A DNA stretch of 64,000 nt from 66-474 sp035695065 (GTDB taxonomy: Bacteria > Pseudomonadota > Gammaproteobacteria > Xanthomonadales > Rhodanobacteraceae). Position numbers and translations under genes: made by a program. This document shows positions 41,603 through 49,878 of the stretch, piece by piece; within the stretch, counting starts at the first letter, position 1; each line of letters begins with the position of its first letter. The notes under the pieces are model-generated. The model was not told the DNA's origin. It made no database searches and was given only the letters and a program-made list of their open reading frames with translations. The stretch lies in contig DASSEW010000006.1 of the NCBI GenBank assembly GCA_035695065.1, forward strand, positions 24,770 through 88,769, in the 5' to 3' direction.

Positions 41603-43129
41603 TCACACCACGTCTTCCAGCGCGCGCGCGATGCCTTCCGGAGACAGCTGGCTGCGGCGGTAGCCGTAGAGGGCGTAGAGGATCAGGCCGATTACCGCCC
41701 AGATCGCGAACACCGCCTTGGCGACTCCGCTTAGATTGACGAACAGCAGGATGCAACCGGCCACCGCGAGCGGGCAGACGATCCAGATCAACGGCGTGCG
41801 GAACGGCCGCGGACGATCGGGCTGTTGCTTGCGCAGGATCATCACACCAATCGACACCATGGCGAAAGCGAGCAGGGTGCCGGCGTTGGAGGTATCCGCC
41901 AGCTTGCCGACCGGGAACACCGCCGCGCAGAACGACACCACGAAGCCGGTCAGGTAGGTGATCACGTGTGGAGTGAAGAAGCGCGGATGCACGCTGGAGA
42001 ACTTGCTCGGCAGCAGGCCGTCACGCGACATCGTGAAGAAGATGCGGGTCTGGCCGAACATCATCATCAGGATCACCGACGGCAACGCGACGATCGCGGC
42101 GAGTGCGATCAGGTTGCCCACCGCCGGGAAGCCGAGCATGCGGATCACGTGCGAGAGCGGCTCGTTGCTGCACACCAGCGCCTGCGAGCCCTGGCAGGCG
42201 GCCGCCATCGCGGGCGTACCCGGATCCAGCGCCATGCCGTTTGCACCGAGCATCGGCTGCGCGCCGACCGATCCCGCCGCGCTGTAACCGACCAGCAGGT
42301 AGAAGATGGTGCAGATCGTCAGCGCGCCGATCAGCCCGATCGGGATATTGCGCTGCGGATTCTTGGTTTCCTCGGCCGCGGTCGAGACCGCGTCGAAGCC
42401 GACATAGGCGAAGAAGATCGAAGCCGCCGCACCCAGCACGCCGACGCCGCCGGTCGGACTGCCCCAGCCGTTGGGCAGGAACGGATGCAGGTTCGTGCTC
42501 TTCACTGCGGGCAGCGCGAGTACGATGAAGGCGGTCAGCGCGATGATCTTGATCGCCACCAGCACCGCATTGACGCGCGCGCTCTTGGACGTGCCGATCA
42601 CCAGCAGCCAGGTCACCGCGATTCCAATCAGAAAGGCGAGCAGGTTGAATCCGCCACCCAGGAACGGTCCGGTCTGCAGCCAGGTCGGCAGCGACAACGC
42701 ACCGGGTCTGACCAGTCCGAAGATGCCGCTGTTGAGCAGACCGTTCACGTAACCGGCCCAACCCACGCACACCGCGGTCGCGCCGATCGCGTATTCAAGC
42801 ACCAGTGCCCAGCCGACGATCCAGGCGATCAGCTCGCCCAGCACACCATACGTATAGGTGTAGGCCGAGCCGGAGACCGGCACCATCGCGGCCAGTTCCG
42901 CATAAGCCAGCGCGGCGAGTCCGCACACCACCGCGGCGATCACGAACGAAAGCATCATCGCCGGCCCGGCTTTCTGCGCCGCTTCCGCGGTCAGCACGAA
43001 AATGCCGGTGCCGATCACCGCGCCGATGCCGAGCAGGGTGAGCTGGATCGGCCCGAGCTGTCGCTTGAGCGACTTCTTCTCGGCCGTTGCGAGAATCTGG
43101 TCGAGCGGCTTGATGCGCCAGAAGATCAT
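41603..43129 (-). CDS. APC family amino acid permease (paralogue)
   Basis: 508 residues with the same layout as the next gene: LLGIGAVIGTGIFVLTAEAA, SIFFAYVGFDAVSTAAEETK. It has an extra loop with cysteines (AAACQGSQALVCSNEP) between helices 7 and 8. The pair are tandem duplicates by their matching order of motifs, though clearly diverged. Substrate is probably a cationic or neutral amino acid; unproven. Confidence 0.9.
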   Translation of the reverse strand: MIFWRIKPLDQILATAEKKSLKRQLGPIQLTLLGIGAVIGTGIFVLTAEAAQKAGPAMMLSFVIAAVVCGLAALAYAELAAMVPVSGSAYTYTYGVLGELIAWIVGWALVLEYAIGATAVCVGWAGYVNGLLNSGIFGLVRPGALSLPTWLQTGPFLGGGFNLLAFLIGIAVTWLLVIGTSKSARVNAVLVAIKIIALTAFIVLALPAVKSTNLHPFLPNGWGSPTGGVGVLGAAASIFFAYVGFDAVSTAAEETKNPQRNIPIGLIGALTICTIFYLLVGYSAAGSVGAQPMLGANGMALDPGTPAMAAACQGSQALVCSNEPLSHVIRMLGFPAVGNLIALAAIVALPSVILMMMFGQTRIFFTMSRDGLLPSKFSSVHPRFFTPHVITYLTGFVVSFCAAVFPVGKLADTSNAGTLLAFAMVSIGVMILRKQQPDRPRPFRTPLIWIVCPLAVAGCILLFVNLSGVAKAVFAIWAVIGLILYALYGYRRSQLSPEGIARALEDVV

Positions 43130-43280
43130 GTGCGTTCCCCCGCGGCTTACTGCGCGAATTCGTGGGCAGCCTCGGCGAGAGGACTGCGATCAGTGATGTA
43201 TGCGGATTTATGCGCGGCGCATCCTGCATCGCAGCGCCGTGAGCCTACGCGACGCCCGAAGGATGGGCAAGGGGTGATGG

Positions 43281-43844
43281 TCACGCTCTGCCGGAGAATT
43301 CCCCCGTCGCGGTATTGACCCACACCTTCTCGCCGGTGGTGATGTATTCGGGCACCTGGATCTCGATGCCGGTGTCGAGCTTCGCGGGCTTGGTGCGCTT
43401 GGTCGCGCTGGCGCCCTTCAGTTCCGGCGCGGTATCCACCACGGTGAGCGACACGCTTGAGGGAATCAGCAAGGCCACCGGCGCGTCGTCGATCAACTGC
43501 ACGTAATAACCTTCCAGCCCCTCGACGATGTAACCGGCGTTGTCGCCCACGGTTGCCGGATCGAGCATGTAAGGCGTGTAGTCCTCGGCATCGAGGAACA
43601 CGAATGCCTCGCCGTCCATGTAGGAAAAATTCGCCGCGCGGCGGATCAATTCCATCTCGCGCAGGTCGTCGTCCGCGCGCAGGCTGAGGTCCAGCTTGCG
43701 GCCGCCCGGAATGGAGTAGAGCGTGAAGCGGAACGTGACGTTGCCGCCGCGTGCGGTCGGTGCGCTGCGCTCGATGTCGCGCACCTGGTACACCGTGCCG
43801 TCGTGTTCGACCACGTTGCCTTTCTTGATCTCGGAAGCTTTCAT
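43281..43844 (-). CDS. efpL: Elongation factor P-like protein EfpL (YeiP)
   Basis: 187 residues. The start MKASEIKKGNVVEHDG, the domain I loop DIERSAPTARGGNVTFRF and the C terminus KVWVNTATGEFSGRA match YeiP/EfpL rather than EF-P. The loop tip has Arg (TARGG), not the lysine that is modified in EF-P. EfpL relieves ribosome stalling at Pro and other difficult motifs. A paralogous efp is not in the window. Confidence 0.93.
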   Translation of the reverse strand: MKASEIKKGNVVEHDGTVYQVRDIERSAPTARGGNVTFRFTLYSIPGGRKLDLSLRADDDLREMELIRRAANFSYMDGEAFVFLDAEDYTPYMLDPATVGDNAGYIVEGLEGYYVQLIDDAPVALLIPSSVSLTVVDTAPELKGASATKRTKPAKLDTGIEIQVPEYITTGEKVWVNTATGEFSGRA

Positions 43845-43851
43845 ATTTGCT

Positions 43852-43958
43852 CGTCATTCCGGCGAAAGCCGGAACCCGGTGCCTTTGCCCTTGGGAAGTT
43901 CGGGATATGGGCCCCGGATCATCGGACGTCCATGTCCTGTCCGGGGCTGCAATATCCC
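43852..43958. repeat. Composite hairpin repeat upstream of efpL
   Basis: Starts CGTCATTCCGG with the hairpin TTCCGGC-GAAA-GCCGGAA (43858-43875), then a second stem in which GGGATAT and GCCCCGGA (43902-43918) pair with TCCGGGGC and ATATCCC (43940-43958). The right end runs into the SDR stop. The opening sequence is shared with the repeat at 63414. Confidence 0.6.
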
Positions 43959-44725
43959 TATCTTGGTTGCAGCCTCACCGCGCCGTCCAGCCGGATCGTT
44001 TCCCCATTGATATAGCGATTGCCAAGGATGAAACCGACCGTGCGCGCGAATTCCTCCGGCTTGCCGAGGCGCGAAGGGAAGGGAATCGAAGCGGACAGGG
44101 ATTGCTGCACGGCTTCGGGCATGCCGTCCACCATCGGCGTCCAGAAGATGCCCGGCGCGATCGTTGCGACGCGGATGCCGAAGCGTGCCAGTTCCCGCGC
44201 CATCGGCAAGGTCATCCCGACCACGCCGCCCTTGGATGCGGAATAGGCGGCCTGGCCGATCTGGCCTTCGTACGCGGCGACCGATGCGGTGTTAACGATC
44301 ACCCCGCGTTCGCCGTCCTCGCCGGCATCATTCTGCTGCATCAGCGCGGCTCCGGCCTTGGCGACGTTGAAGCTGCCGACCAGGTTCACCATCACCGTGG
44401 TCTGGAACTGCGATAGCGGCATCGGGCCTTCCTTGCCGAGCACGCGACCGGAACCGAGGATCCCCGCGCAATTCATCACCACGTTCAAGCCGCCCATCGC
44501 ATCGCGCGCGGCAGTGACATTCGCGACCACGTCGCTTTCCGAGGTGACATCGGTGCGGAAGAAGCGCGTGCCATGCGCGAGGTCCTTGGCGGCGGCATGG
44601 CCTTTTTCCTCGTTCACGTCCAGCAGCGCGACCTTGCCGCCGTTGCCGACGATGAACTGCGCCACCGCGTTGCCGAGTCCGGAAGCACCGCCGGTGACGA
44701 CGGCCCTGACTTGATCGAGTTGCAT
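43958..44725 (-). CDS. Short-chain dehydrogenase (3-hydroxyacyl-CoA dehydrogenase type 2-like)
   Basis: 255 residues. NAD-binding VVTGGASGLGNAVAQF with the acidic LLDVNEEKG that favours NAD, NCAG in VMNCAGILGS, Ser in NTASVAAYEG, Tyr-Lys in AAYSASKGGV. Its closest recognisable type is the HSD17B10/FadB2-like SDR of fatty or branched acyl-CoA oxidation, which would fit an organism degrading leucine and fatty acids. Substrate not proven. Confidence 0.88.
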   Translation of the reverse strand: MQLDQVRAVVTGGASGLGNAVAQFIVGNGGKVALLDVNEEKGHAAAKDLAHGTRFFRTDVTSESDVVANVTAARDAMGGLNVVMNCAGILGSGRVLGKEGPMPLSQFQTTVMVNLVGSFNVAKAGAALMQQNDAGEDGERGVIVNTASVAAYEGQIGQAAYSASKGGVVGMTLPMARELARFGIRVATIAPGIFWTPMVDGMPEAVQQSLSASIPFPSRLGKPEEFARTVGFILGNRYINGETIRLDGAVRLQPR

Positions 44726-44775
44726 GAAAGCTCCGCTGTCGAGAATCAGCCCGCTAGTCTAGTTCATGCGGAGCT

Positions 44776-44799
44776 CCGCGGGCCCGGAATGGCCCGCGG
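44776..44799. terminator. Hairpin downstream of the lipoprotein pair
   Basis: CCGCGGGCC pairs with GGCCCGCGG across six bases, in the gap between the SDR start and the end of the lipoprotein genes. No T run; it may be a Rho-independent-like end for the minus-strand lipoproteins. Confidence 0.5.
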
Positions 44800-44810
44800 G
44801 CGGATTCATC

Positions 44811-45398
44811 TCATTGGGTACCGGCTGCCGCGTTGCCGGATTTCGTCGTTGCCTCGATGAAGTCCGGATCATTGAAGAGCTGGCCCAGCAGCTTCTGGAC
44901 CGCAGTCGCATAGTTGCGCATGGCTGTCGGGATTGCGACGGCGCCCATGAACGAGGACTCCCATTCGTGGTGAGCCGAAAGGGTCTTGTCGTAAACCGTC
45001 GAGCCGCTTCGGGTAACGACGAAGTGCGCGGCGACATCCGCGCTGCCGGTCTTGATCGGAGTCTCGAGGCGGTTATCGGTCAAGGTTCCGCTTATTTGCG
45101 TGTCCGCGTTAGCGTCGTATTTGCCCGCCGTCTGCAGTTCCGTGATCAGGGCATCGCGCAGATAGCCGGAAAAGGTTCCGTCGCTTCCACCGTTGAGGCT
45201 GGAGCCACGCACGCTCAAATGTGCGTTTTCCACTCCCGGGGCCGCATTGAATTTTCCGACTCCCAGTTTCTCGCGGGCAGGCTGGATCAGCACCTGTGTG
45301 TTCGAAATGCCGGGCTGGTACTTCGGTGGCGGAGCACTGATGCAGCCGCCAAGCAAAAAGGCCGCCGCGGACACGATGGCCAAACGGACGATCGACAT
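44811..45398 (-). CDS. Putative lipoprotein
   Basis: 195 residues from ATG 45398. The signal peptide (IVRLAIVSAAAFLLGGC) ends in a lipobox LGGC. The mature part has GYLRDALITELQTAGKYD and ISGTLTDNRLET, a pattern seen in YajG-type and related envelope lipoproteins that assemble into larger complexes; no confident family. It is 11 bp after another lipoprotein gene, so the two are likely partners. Confidence 0.7.
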   Translation of the reverse strand: MSIVRLAIVSAAAFLLGGCISAPPPKYQPGISNTQVLIQPAREKLGVGKFNAAPGVENAHLSVRGSSLNGGSDGTFSGYLRDALITELQTAGKYDANADTQISGTLTDNRLETPIKTGSADVAAHFVVTRSGSTVYDKTLSAHHEWESSFMGAVAIPTAMRNYATAVQKLLGQLFNDPDFIEATTKSGNAAAGTQ

Positions 45399-45409
45399 GG
45401 GACGGCCCT

Positions 45410-46024
45410 TCACTGGTTGAATGCCTGCTTGTCGGCGAGTTGCTTCAGGGCATTCCACGTGAACTGGTCGGTGACTTGATGCACAGCATCGACAGGTTGC
45501 ATCGGCGTCAGGCCTTGTGGAGCCGCGTGGTTGCCGATGGTCGTGTAGATGGCGTGCTTGACCGTGGTTTCGGTGGTGTGGCCATCATGCGTGTAGGAGG
45601 CGGTGCATACATAGCCGTCGGTCACCATGGTGCCTGCAAGGCCGAAAGTAAGGCCTGTTCCGAATCCTTTCGCTGCCGCGTTCTTGTCGACCGGAACATT
45701 GTCGATCACGATCTTCAGCACGCCGGCATCACCATCCATCGCCGTGTCACTGACGGAACTGAAGAGTCCCGATTGCTCCGCGATCGCCAGCACGCGAGGC
45801 TTGATTTCACCTGTGGCGGTTGCGTTCGCATTGCCCTTCGTATCGAACTCGAAGAGCACCTGTACCGGCCGAGGTTGGGGCACGACCGGTAGGTCCGCCT
45901 TGGACACCTGCGGAAGCGCCGGGTCCACGTACATCTTCATCGAAAGGCAGCCGGACAACGTTCCACAGGCGAGCAACAACAAGGCCGTCGCGCGCAGTAC
46001 GCGCGCCTGCTTACGGATGTTCAT
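45410..46024 (-). CDS. Putative lipoprotein
   Basis: 204 residues. Signal peptide with lipobox LSGC (ATALLLLACGTLSGC). The body has VLFEFDTKGNANATATGEIK, a Gly-rich hydrophobic stretch GFGTGLTFGLAGTMVTDGYV, and an Asn/Gln-containing C terminus. No family recognised. It leads the two-gene unit with the next lipoprotein. Confidence 0.7.
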   Translation of the reverse strand: MNIRKQARVLRATALLLLACGTLSGCLSMKMYVDPALPQVSKADLPVVPQPRPVQVLFEFDTKGNANATATGEIKPRVLAIAEQSGLFSSVSDTAMDGDAGVLKIVIDNVPVDKNAAAKGFGTGLTFGLAGTMVTDGYVCTASYTHDGHTTETTVKHAIYTTIGNHAAPQGLTPMQPVDAVHQVTDQFTWNALKQLADKQAFNQ

Positions 46025-46101
46025 GATTTTCCCCTTTGACGAAAGTGATCAATACTCCCCGCCGGAATGTATACAGCAAAATCCGGGGGGGTCATGATCC
46101 G

Positions 46102-46590
46102 TCAAAGATTGCGAATGAAAAATCGGTTGCAGCCGTGGTGGCCGGTGGCGCCCATCGGTGCGCAGAGCGGCTGGAAGTCGAACTTCGCGTAGAGCGCCTG
46201 CGCGGCATCCATGCCGGTGAGCGTTTCCAGGTAGCAGCGCTTGAAGCCGAGTTCGCGCGCCGCCTGCAGGCAGCGCTGCATCATCGCGCGCCCGGCACCG
46301 AGTCCGCGCAGCTCCGGCAGGAAATACATCTTGCGCAATTCGCATACGCCTGGATCGCCGCCGTGCAGCGGGGCCACGCCACCGCCGCCGAGCACTTCGC
46401 CATCGCCTTCCACCACGAAATACGCGCTGCGCGGTTGCGAATAGGCCGCGTGCATCGCATCCACTTCGGCGTCGTGGATCGCAAAGCCCGGGCCGTCGGC
46501 GCCGAACTCGGGCATCACGGTTCGGATCACCCGCGCGATCGCGGCGTCGTCGCCCGTTTCGATGGGTCGGATCAGGAAGTCGCGGGACAT
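46102..46590 (-). CDS. GNAT family N-acetyltransferase
   Basis: 162 residues from ATG 46590 (the frame starts 9 codons earlier). The acetyl-CoA site is MYFLPELRGLGAGRAMMQRC (RGxGxG/A), preceded by AYFVVEGDGEVLGGGGVAPL and followed by CYLETLTGMDAAQALYAKFD. Similar to small GNATs near PaiA/YjaB types; the substrate is unknown. Confidence 0.88.
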   Translation of the reverse strand: MSRDFLIRPIETGDDAAIARVIRTVMPEFGADGPGFAIHDAEVDAMHAAYSQPRSAYFVVEGDGEVLGGGGVAPLHGGDPGVCELRKMYFLPELRGLGAGRAMMQRCLQAARELGFKRCYLETLTGMDAAQALYAKFDFQPLCAPMGATGHHGCNRFFIRNL

Positions 46591-46665
46591 GGCACACGCA
46601 GTGGAGGCAAACCGCAATTATGCGTGTGCGCGGCTGTTGCGCAATGATCAAGGACGATCGCAAGA

Positions 46666-48834
46666 TCAATGCCGTGTTGCGGCGACGCTCAGGAAATCCT
46701 GCATTGCGCGCTCGTCCATCGGCAAGGCCAGAAGGTAGCCCTGCACGTTGGTCGCGTGGCGGCGAGCGAAGAACTCGCGCTGCTGTTCGGTTTCGACGCC
46801 TTCGGCGGTGACGGTCAGGCCCAGGCTTTCGGCCAGCCGCACGATGGCCTCGCAGATCGCGCTGTCCGCGCCGTCATCCGGAATGCCCTGCACGAATGCA
46901 TGGCTGATCTTCACCCCATCCAGCGGCAGCCGGCGCAGGTAATTCAACGAGGAGTAGCCCTCGCCGAAATCGTCGATCAGCAGCCGCACGCCCAGCTTGC
47001 GCAAGGTTGCGAAGATCTCCAGCGTGTCGGCGGCATCCTCCACCAGCGCGCGTTCGGTGAGTTCGAGCTCGAGCGTGTCGGCGGGTATCTGGTATTCCTC
47101 GAGCGCGACGCGCACCGATTCCAGCAGCGAGCCGCTGAGCAACTGCCGGAAGGAGACATTCACGGCGATGTGCGGCGGCGCCACGCCTGCACTGTGCCAC
47201 GCGCGCCACTGCCGGCAGGCCTGCGCGATCACCCACGCGCCGATCCGCACGATCTCGCCGGAATTTTCCGCATGCGTGATGAATTGCGTCGGCATGACCT
47301 CGCCGAGGTTGCGGTTGTGCCAGCGCAACAGTGCCTCGGCGCCGCTGATCCGCCCGTCCGCGAGCGCGAACACCGGCTGGTAAACCAGGTGCAGCTCGCG
47401 ATTGTCCAGTGCACGTCGCAGCGACCGCTCCAGGCGCGTGCTTTCGGCCAGCGTGGCCTTCAGTTCCGGCGTGAAGCGTTGCCAGGTGTTGCGGCCGCGG
47501 CGTTTGGCTTCGGCCATGGCGGCGTGCGAATGGTTGACGAGCTGCTGCGAAGTGTCGCCGTCGTCCGGGCAGACCGCCACTCCGATCGAAACGGTGAGGG
47601 TGAACTCCTCACCCTCGTGCACGAACGGTTTTCGGAATGCGCTGACGATGCTGTCTGCCAGCGAGTGCAATGCGTCCGGCCTGCCGGCATCGCGCAACAG
47701 CACGGTGAATTCATCGCCGGAGAAGCGCGCGATCAGGCTGCGCGATCCGGCGAGGCAGCGGCACAGGCGATCGGCGGCGCCGATCAACAGGCGATCTCCG
47801 ACCACGTGCCCCGCGGTGGCGTTGATCAGGTGGAAGCGGTCGAGATCGAGGTACAGCAAGACCGGGCGCGAGCCCGACGATGCCGCGGCGCTGATCGCCT
47901 GGTCCAGTGCGCCCATCAGGTTTTCGCGGTTGGGCAGCCCGGTGACACGGTCGCTGGATGCCTGCCGCCGCAGTTGCTCCTCGGCGACCTTGCGATCGGT
48001 GATGTCCTGCACGGTGCCGGTCACGCCGTAGACGCGGTCGCGCCGCAACATCGGGCGGCCGACGATGCGCACCCAGCGGTGCCGCCCCAGAGCCGTGGTC
48101 AGCGGCAGTTCCAGCTCGAAGCCGCGCAAGCCGGCCCGCGCATCGTGCAGTGCGGAACGCAGGCGCTCGCGGGCTTCGGTCGCGTAGAAATCCAGCGCGC
48201 GCGTTTCGTTGATCGTGCTGCCGGGCTCGAGGTCGTGGATGCGGTAGACCTGTTTGGTCCAGAACAGCGTGTTGCGCAGATCGTCGGCTTCCCAGCCTCC
48301 GATGCTGGCGAGCTTCTGCGTCATCTCGAACAGGTCGGCGCGGCGCTTCAACACCGAGACGTCGCTGAAGGTGGAGATCACCTCGAACGGCCGCGGCTCG
48401 CCGGGCCGGAATTGCGGAACGGAGCTCGACGACAACCAGCGGTAGAGGTGCAGGTGCGGCAGATACATGCCGAACACCGCGCTCTCCACCGTGCGGCCGG
48501 TGCGCAGTGCGCGCATGCCGGGCAGGTCGTCGAAGCCGAGTTCGACGCCGTTCTCGTCCACCAGATGCCAGCCCGGCGCGGCGTCGCGGCGCAGGTTCAG
48601 CACTTCGCTTTCGGAGAGTCCGAGGATGCGGCAGGCCGCGGGATTGACCGAAACGATCAGGCCCTGCGCATCCTGTACCAGCACGCCCTGGTCCATCGCG
48701 TGCAGAAGGTGGCGATGGCGCGCTTCGGCAGCTTTCAGCGCAGCGCCCAGATCATCGCCGGCCTCGTGCGGCACGTCGAATCCCGCGGCGTCTTCCACGC
48801 CGGCCGGAACCGACTGCTGCACCGGGTGCCGCAT
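46666..48834 (-). CDS. PAS-PAS-GGDEF-EAL cyclic-di-GMP protein
   Basis: 722 residues from ATG 48834, with GGGGGC ahead of it. Two PAS domains (about 36-165 and 170-285), GGDEF at about 295-455 with the altered site SGDEF (372-376), then EAL (about 470-715) with EALLRW at 500-505, NVSFRQ, DDFGEGYSS and later EGVETE. The EAL residues look intact, so phosphodiesterase activity is likely; the cyclase site may be inactive or weak. Soluble, sensing via PAS. A larger reading frame upstream overlaps mvaB and is rejected. Confidence 0.92.
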   Translation of the reverse strand: MRHPVQQSVPAGVEDAAGFDVPHEAGDDLGAALKAAEARHRHLLHAMDQGVLVQDAQGLIVSVNPAACRILGLSESEVLNLRRDAAPGWHLVDENGVELGFDDLPGMRALRTGRTVESAVFGMYLPHLHLYRWLSSSSVPQFRPGEPRPFEVISTFSDVSVLKRRADLFEMTQKLASIGGWEADDLRNTLFWTKQVYRIHDLEPGSTINETRALDFYATEARERLRSALHDARAGLRGFELELPLTTALGRHRWVRIVGRPMLRRDRVYGVTGTVQDITDRKVAEEQLRRQASSDRVTGLPNRENLMGALDQAISAAASSGSRPVLLYLDLDRFHLINATAGHVVGDRLLIGAADRLCRCLAGSRSLIARFSGDEFTVLLRDAGRPDALHSLADSIVSAFRKPFVHEGEEFTLTVSIGVAVCPDDGDTSQQLVNHSHAAMAEAKRRGRNTWQRFTPELKATLAESTRLERSLRRALDNRELHLVYQPVFALADGRISGAEALLRWHNRNLGEVMPTQFITHAENSGEIVRIGAWVIAQACRQWRAWHSAGVAPPHIAVNVSFRQLLSGSLLESVRVALEEYQIPADTLELELTERALVEDAADTLEIFATLRKLGVRLLIDDFGEGYSSLNYLRRLPLDGVKISHAFVQGIPDDGADSAICEAIVRLAESLGLTVTAEGVETEQQREFFARRHATNVQGYLLALPMDERAMQDFLSVAATRH

Positions 48835-48904
48835 TGCTGCCCCCTGCGGTGCCGGATGTTCCCGGCACTCAGGGGCGCAAGCCTGCGCCTGCTGATGCAA
48901 AAAA

Positions 48905-48945
48905 AAAGTTAAAAATCGTGGCGCGGAAAATGCGCGCGCGCATGG
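48905..48945 (-). terminator. Terminator-like region after mvaB
   Basis: On the minus strand a GCGCG-CATTTTC-CGCGC stem is followed by ATTTTTAAC and then a run of nine T's, just beyond the mvaB stop. This would end the liu transcript before the GGDEF-EAL gene. Confidence 0.55.
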
Positions 48946-48947
48946 AA

Positions 48948-49847
48948 TCAACCCTTCTGGGCGCGCACCACGCGGCTGCCGGTCGGATGTCCCAGTTGCG
49001 CCGACAGCCAGAGACCGGTTTCGATCAAGGAGTTCAGGTCCACGCCGGTTTGGACGCCCATGCCGGCCAGCATGTAGGCCACGTCCTCGCTGGCGACATT
49101 TCCGGTGGCACCGTTGGCGTAAGGGCAGCCCCCCGTTCCCGACACCGAACTGTCGACCACGCGCACGCCTTCTTCGAGGCAGGCGAGGATGTTGGCCATC
49201 GCCTGTCCGTATGTATCGTGGAAATGCACCGCAAGCGCGCCGATCGGAATCTCCGCCGCCACCGCGCGCAGCATCGCGCGCGCCTTGTCCGGCGTACCGA
49301 CGCCAATGGTGTCGCCCAGCGAAATCTCGTAGCAGCCGAGTTCGTGCAGACGCTGGGCCACGTGCACCACGTCGGCCAGCGGCACTTCGCCCTGGTACGG
49401 ACAGCCGAGCACGGTGGAAACGTAACCGCGCACGCGCACGCCGTCCGCTTTCGCGCGCTGCATCACCGGTTCGAAGCGTTCGATGGATTCGTCGATGGAT
49501 GCGTTGATGTTCTTGCGATTGAACGCTTCCGACGCGGCGGTGAACACCGCGATTTCGCTGACGCCCACCGCGCGCGCGCGTTCGTAGCCTTGTTCGTTCG
49601 GCACGAGCGCGGGGTAAGCCACGCCAGGCTTCTTCTCGATCCCGGCGTACACCTCGGCGGCGTCGGCGAGTTGCGGGATCCATTTCGGACTGACGAAGCT
49701 GGTCGCCTCGATGGTGCGCAAGCCGCATGCCGACAGCCGATCGATCAACTCGATCTTCACCGCCGTCGGCACGATGGTCTTTTCGTTCTGCAGGCCGTCG
49801 CGCGGACCGACTTCGACCATGCGTACGCTGGCGGGATGGTTGGGCAT
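48948..49847 (-). CDS. mvaB: Hydroxymethylglutaryl-CoA lyase
   Basis: 299 residues. A TIM barrel lyase: VRMVEVGPRDGLQNEKTIV at the N terminus, ALAVHFHDTYGQAMANIL with the metal-binding histidines, and GGCPYANGATGNVASED with the active-site cysteine loop (GGCPxA). It splits HMG-CoA into acetyl-CoA and acetoacetate, the last step of leucine degradation (liuE in Pseudomonas). Confidence 0.95.
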   Translation of the reverse strand: MPNHPASVRMVEVGPRDGLQNEKTIVPTAVKIELIDRLSACGLRTIEATSFVSPKWIPQLADAAEVYAGIEKKPGVAYPALVPNEQGYERARAVGVSEIAVFTAASEAFNRKNINASIDESIERFEPVMQRAKADGVRVRGYVSTVLGCPYQGEVPLADVVHVAQRLHELGCYEISLGDTIGVGTPDKARAMLRAVAAEIPIGALAVHFHDTYGQAMANILACLEEGVRVVDSSVSGTGGCPYANGATGNVASEDVAYMLAGMGVQTGVDLNSLIETGLWLSAQLGHPTGSRVVRAQKG

Positions 49848-49878
49848 GGGTAGAGGATGGGATGCGCGAAGCGCGGGC

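Noticed and set aside
46669..48912. 747-codon plus-strand frame opposite the GGDEF-EAL gene
   Set aside because: It is the complementary-strand shadow of a gene with clear conserved domains; its composition is His/Arg/Gln rich without motifs.
46666..49728. A 1020-codon open frame on the minus strand covering the GGDEF-EAL gene and mvaB
   Set aside because: The part beyond 48834 is antisense-frame shadow of mvaB with Arg/Ala-rich composition; a ribosome site marks 48834.
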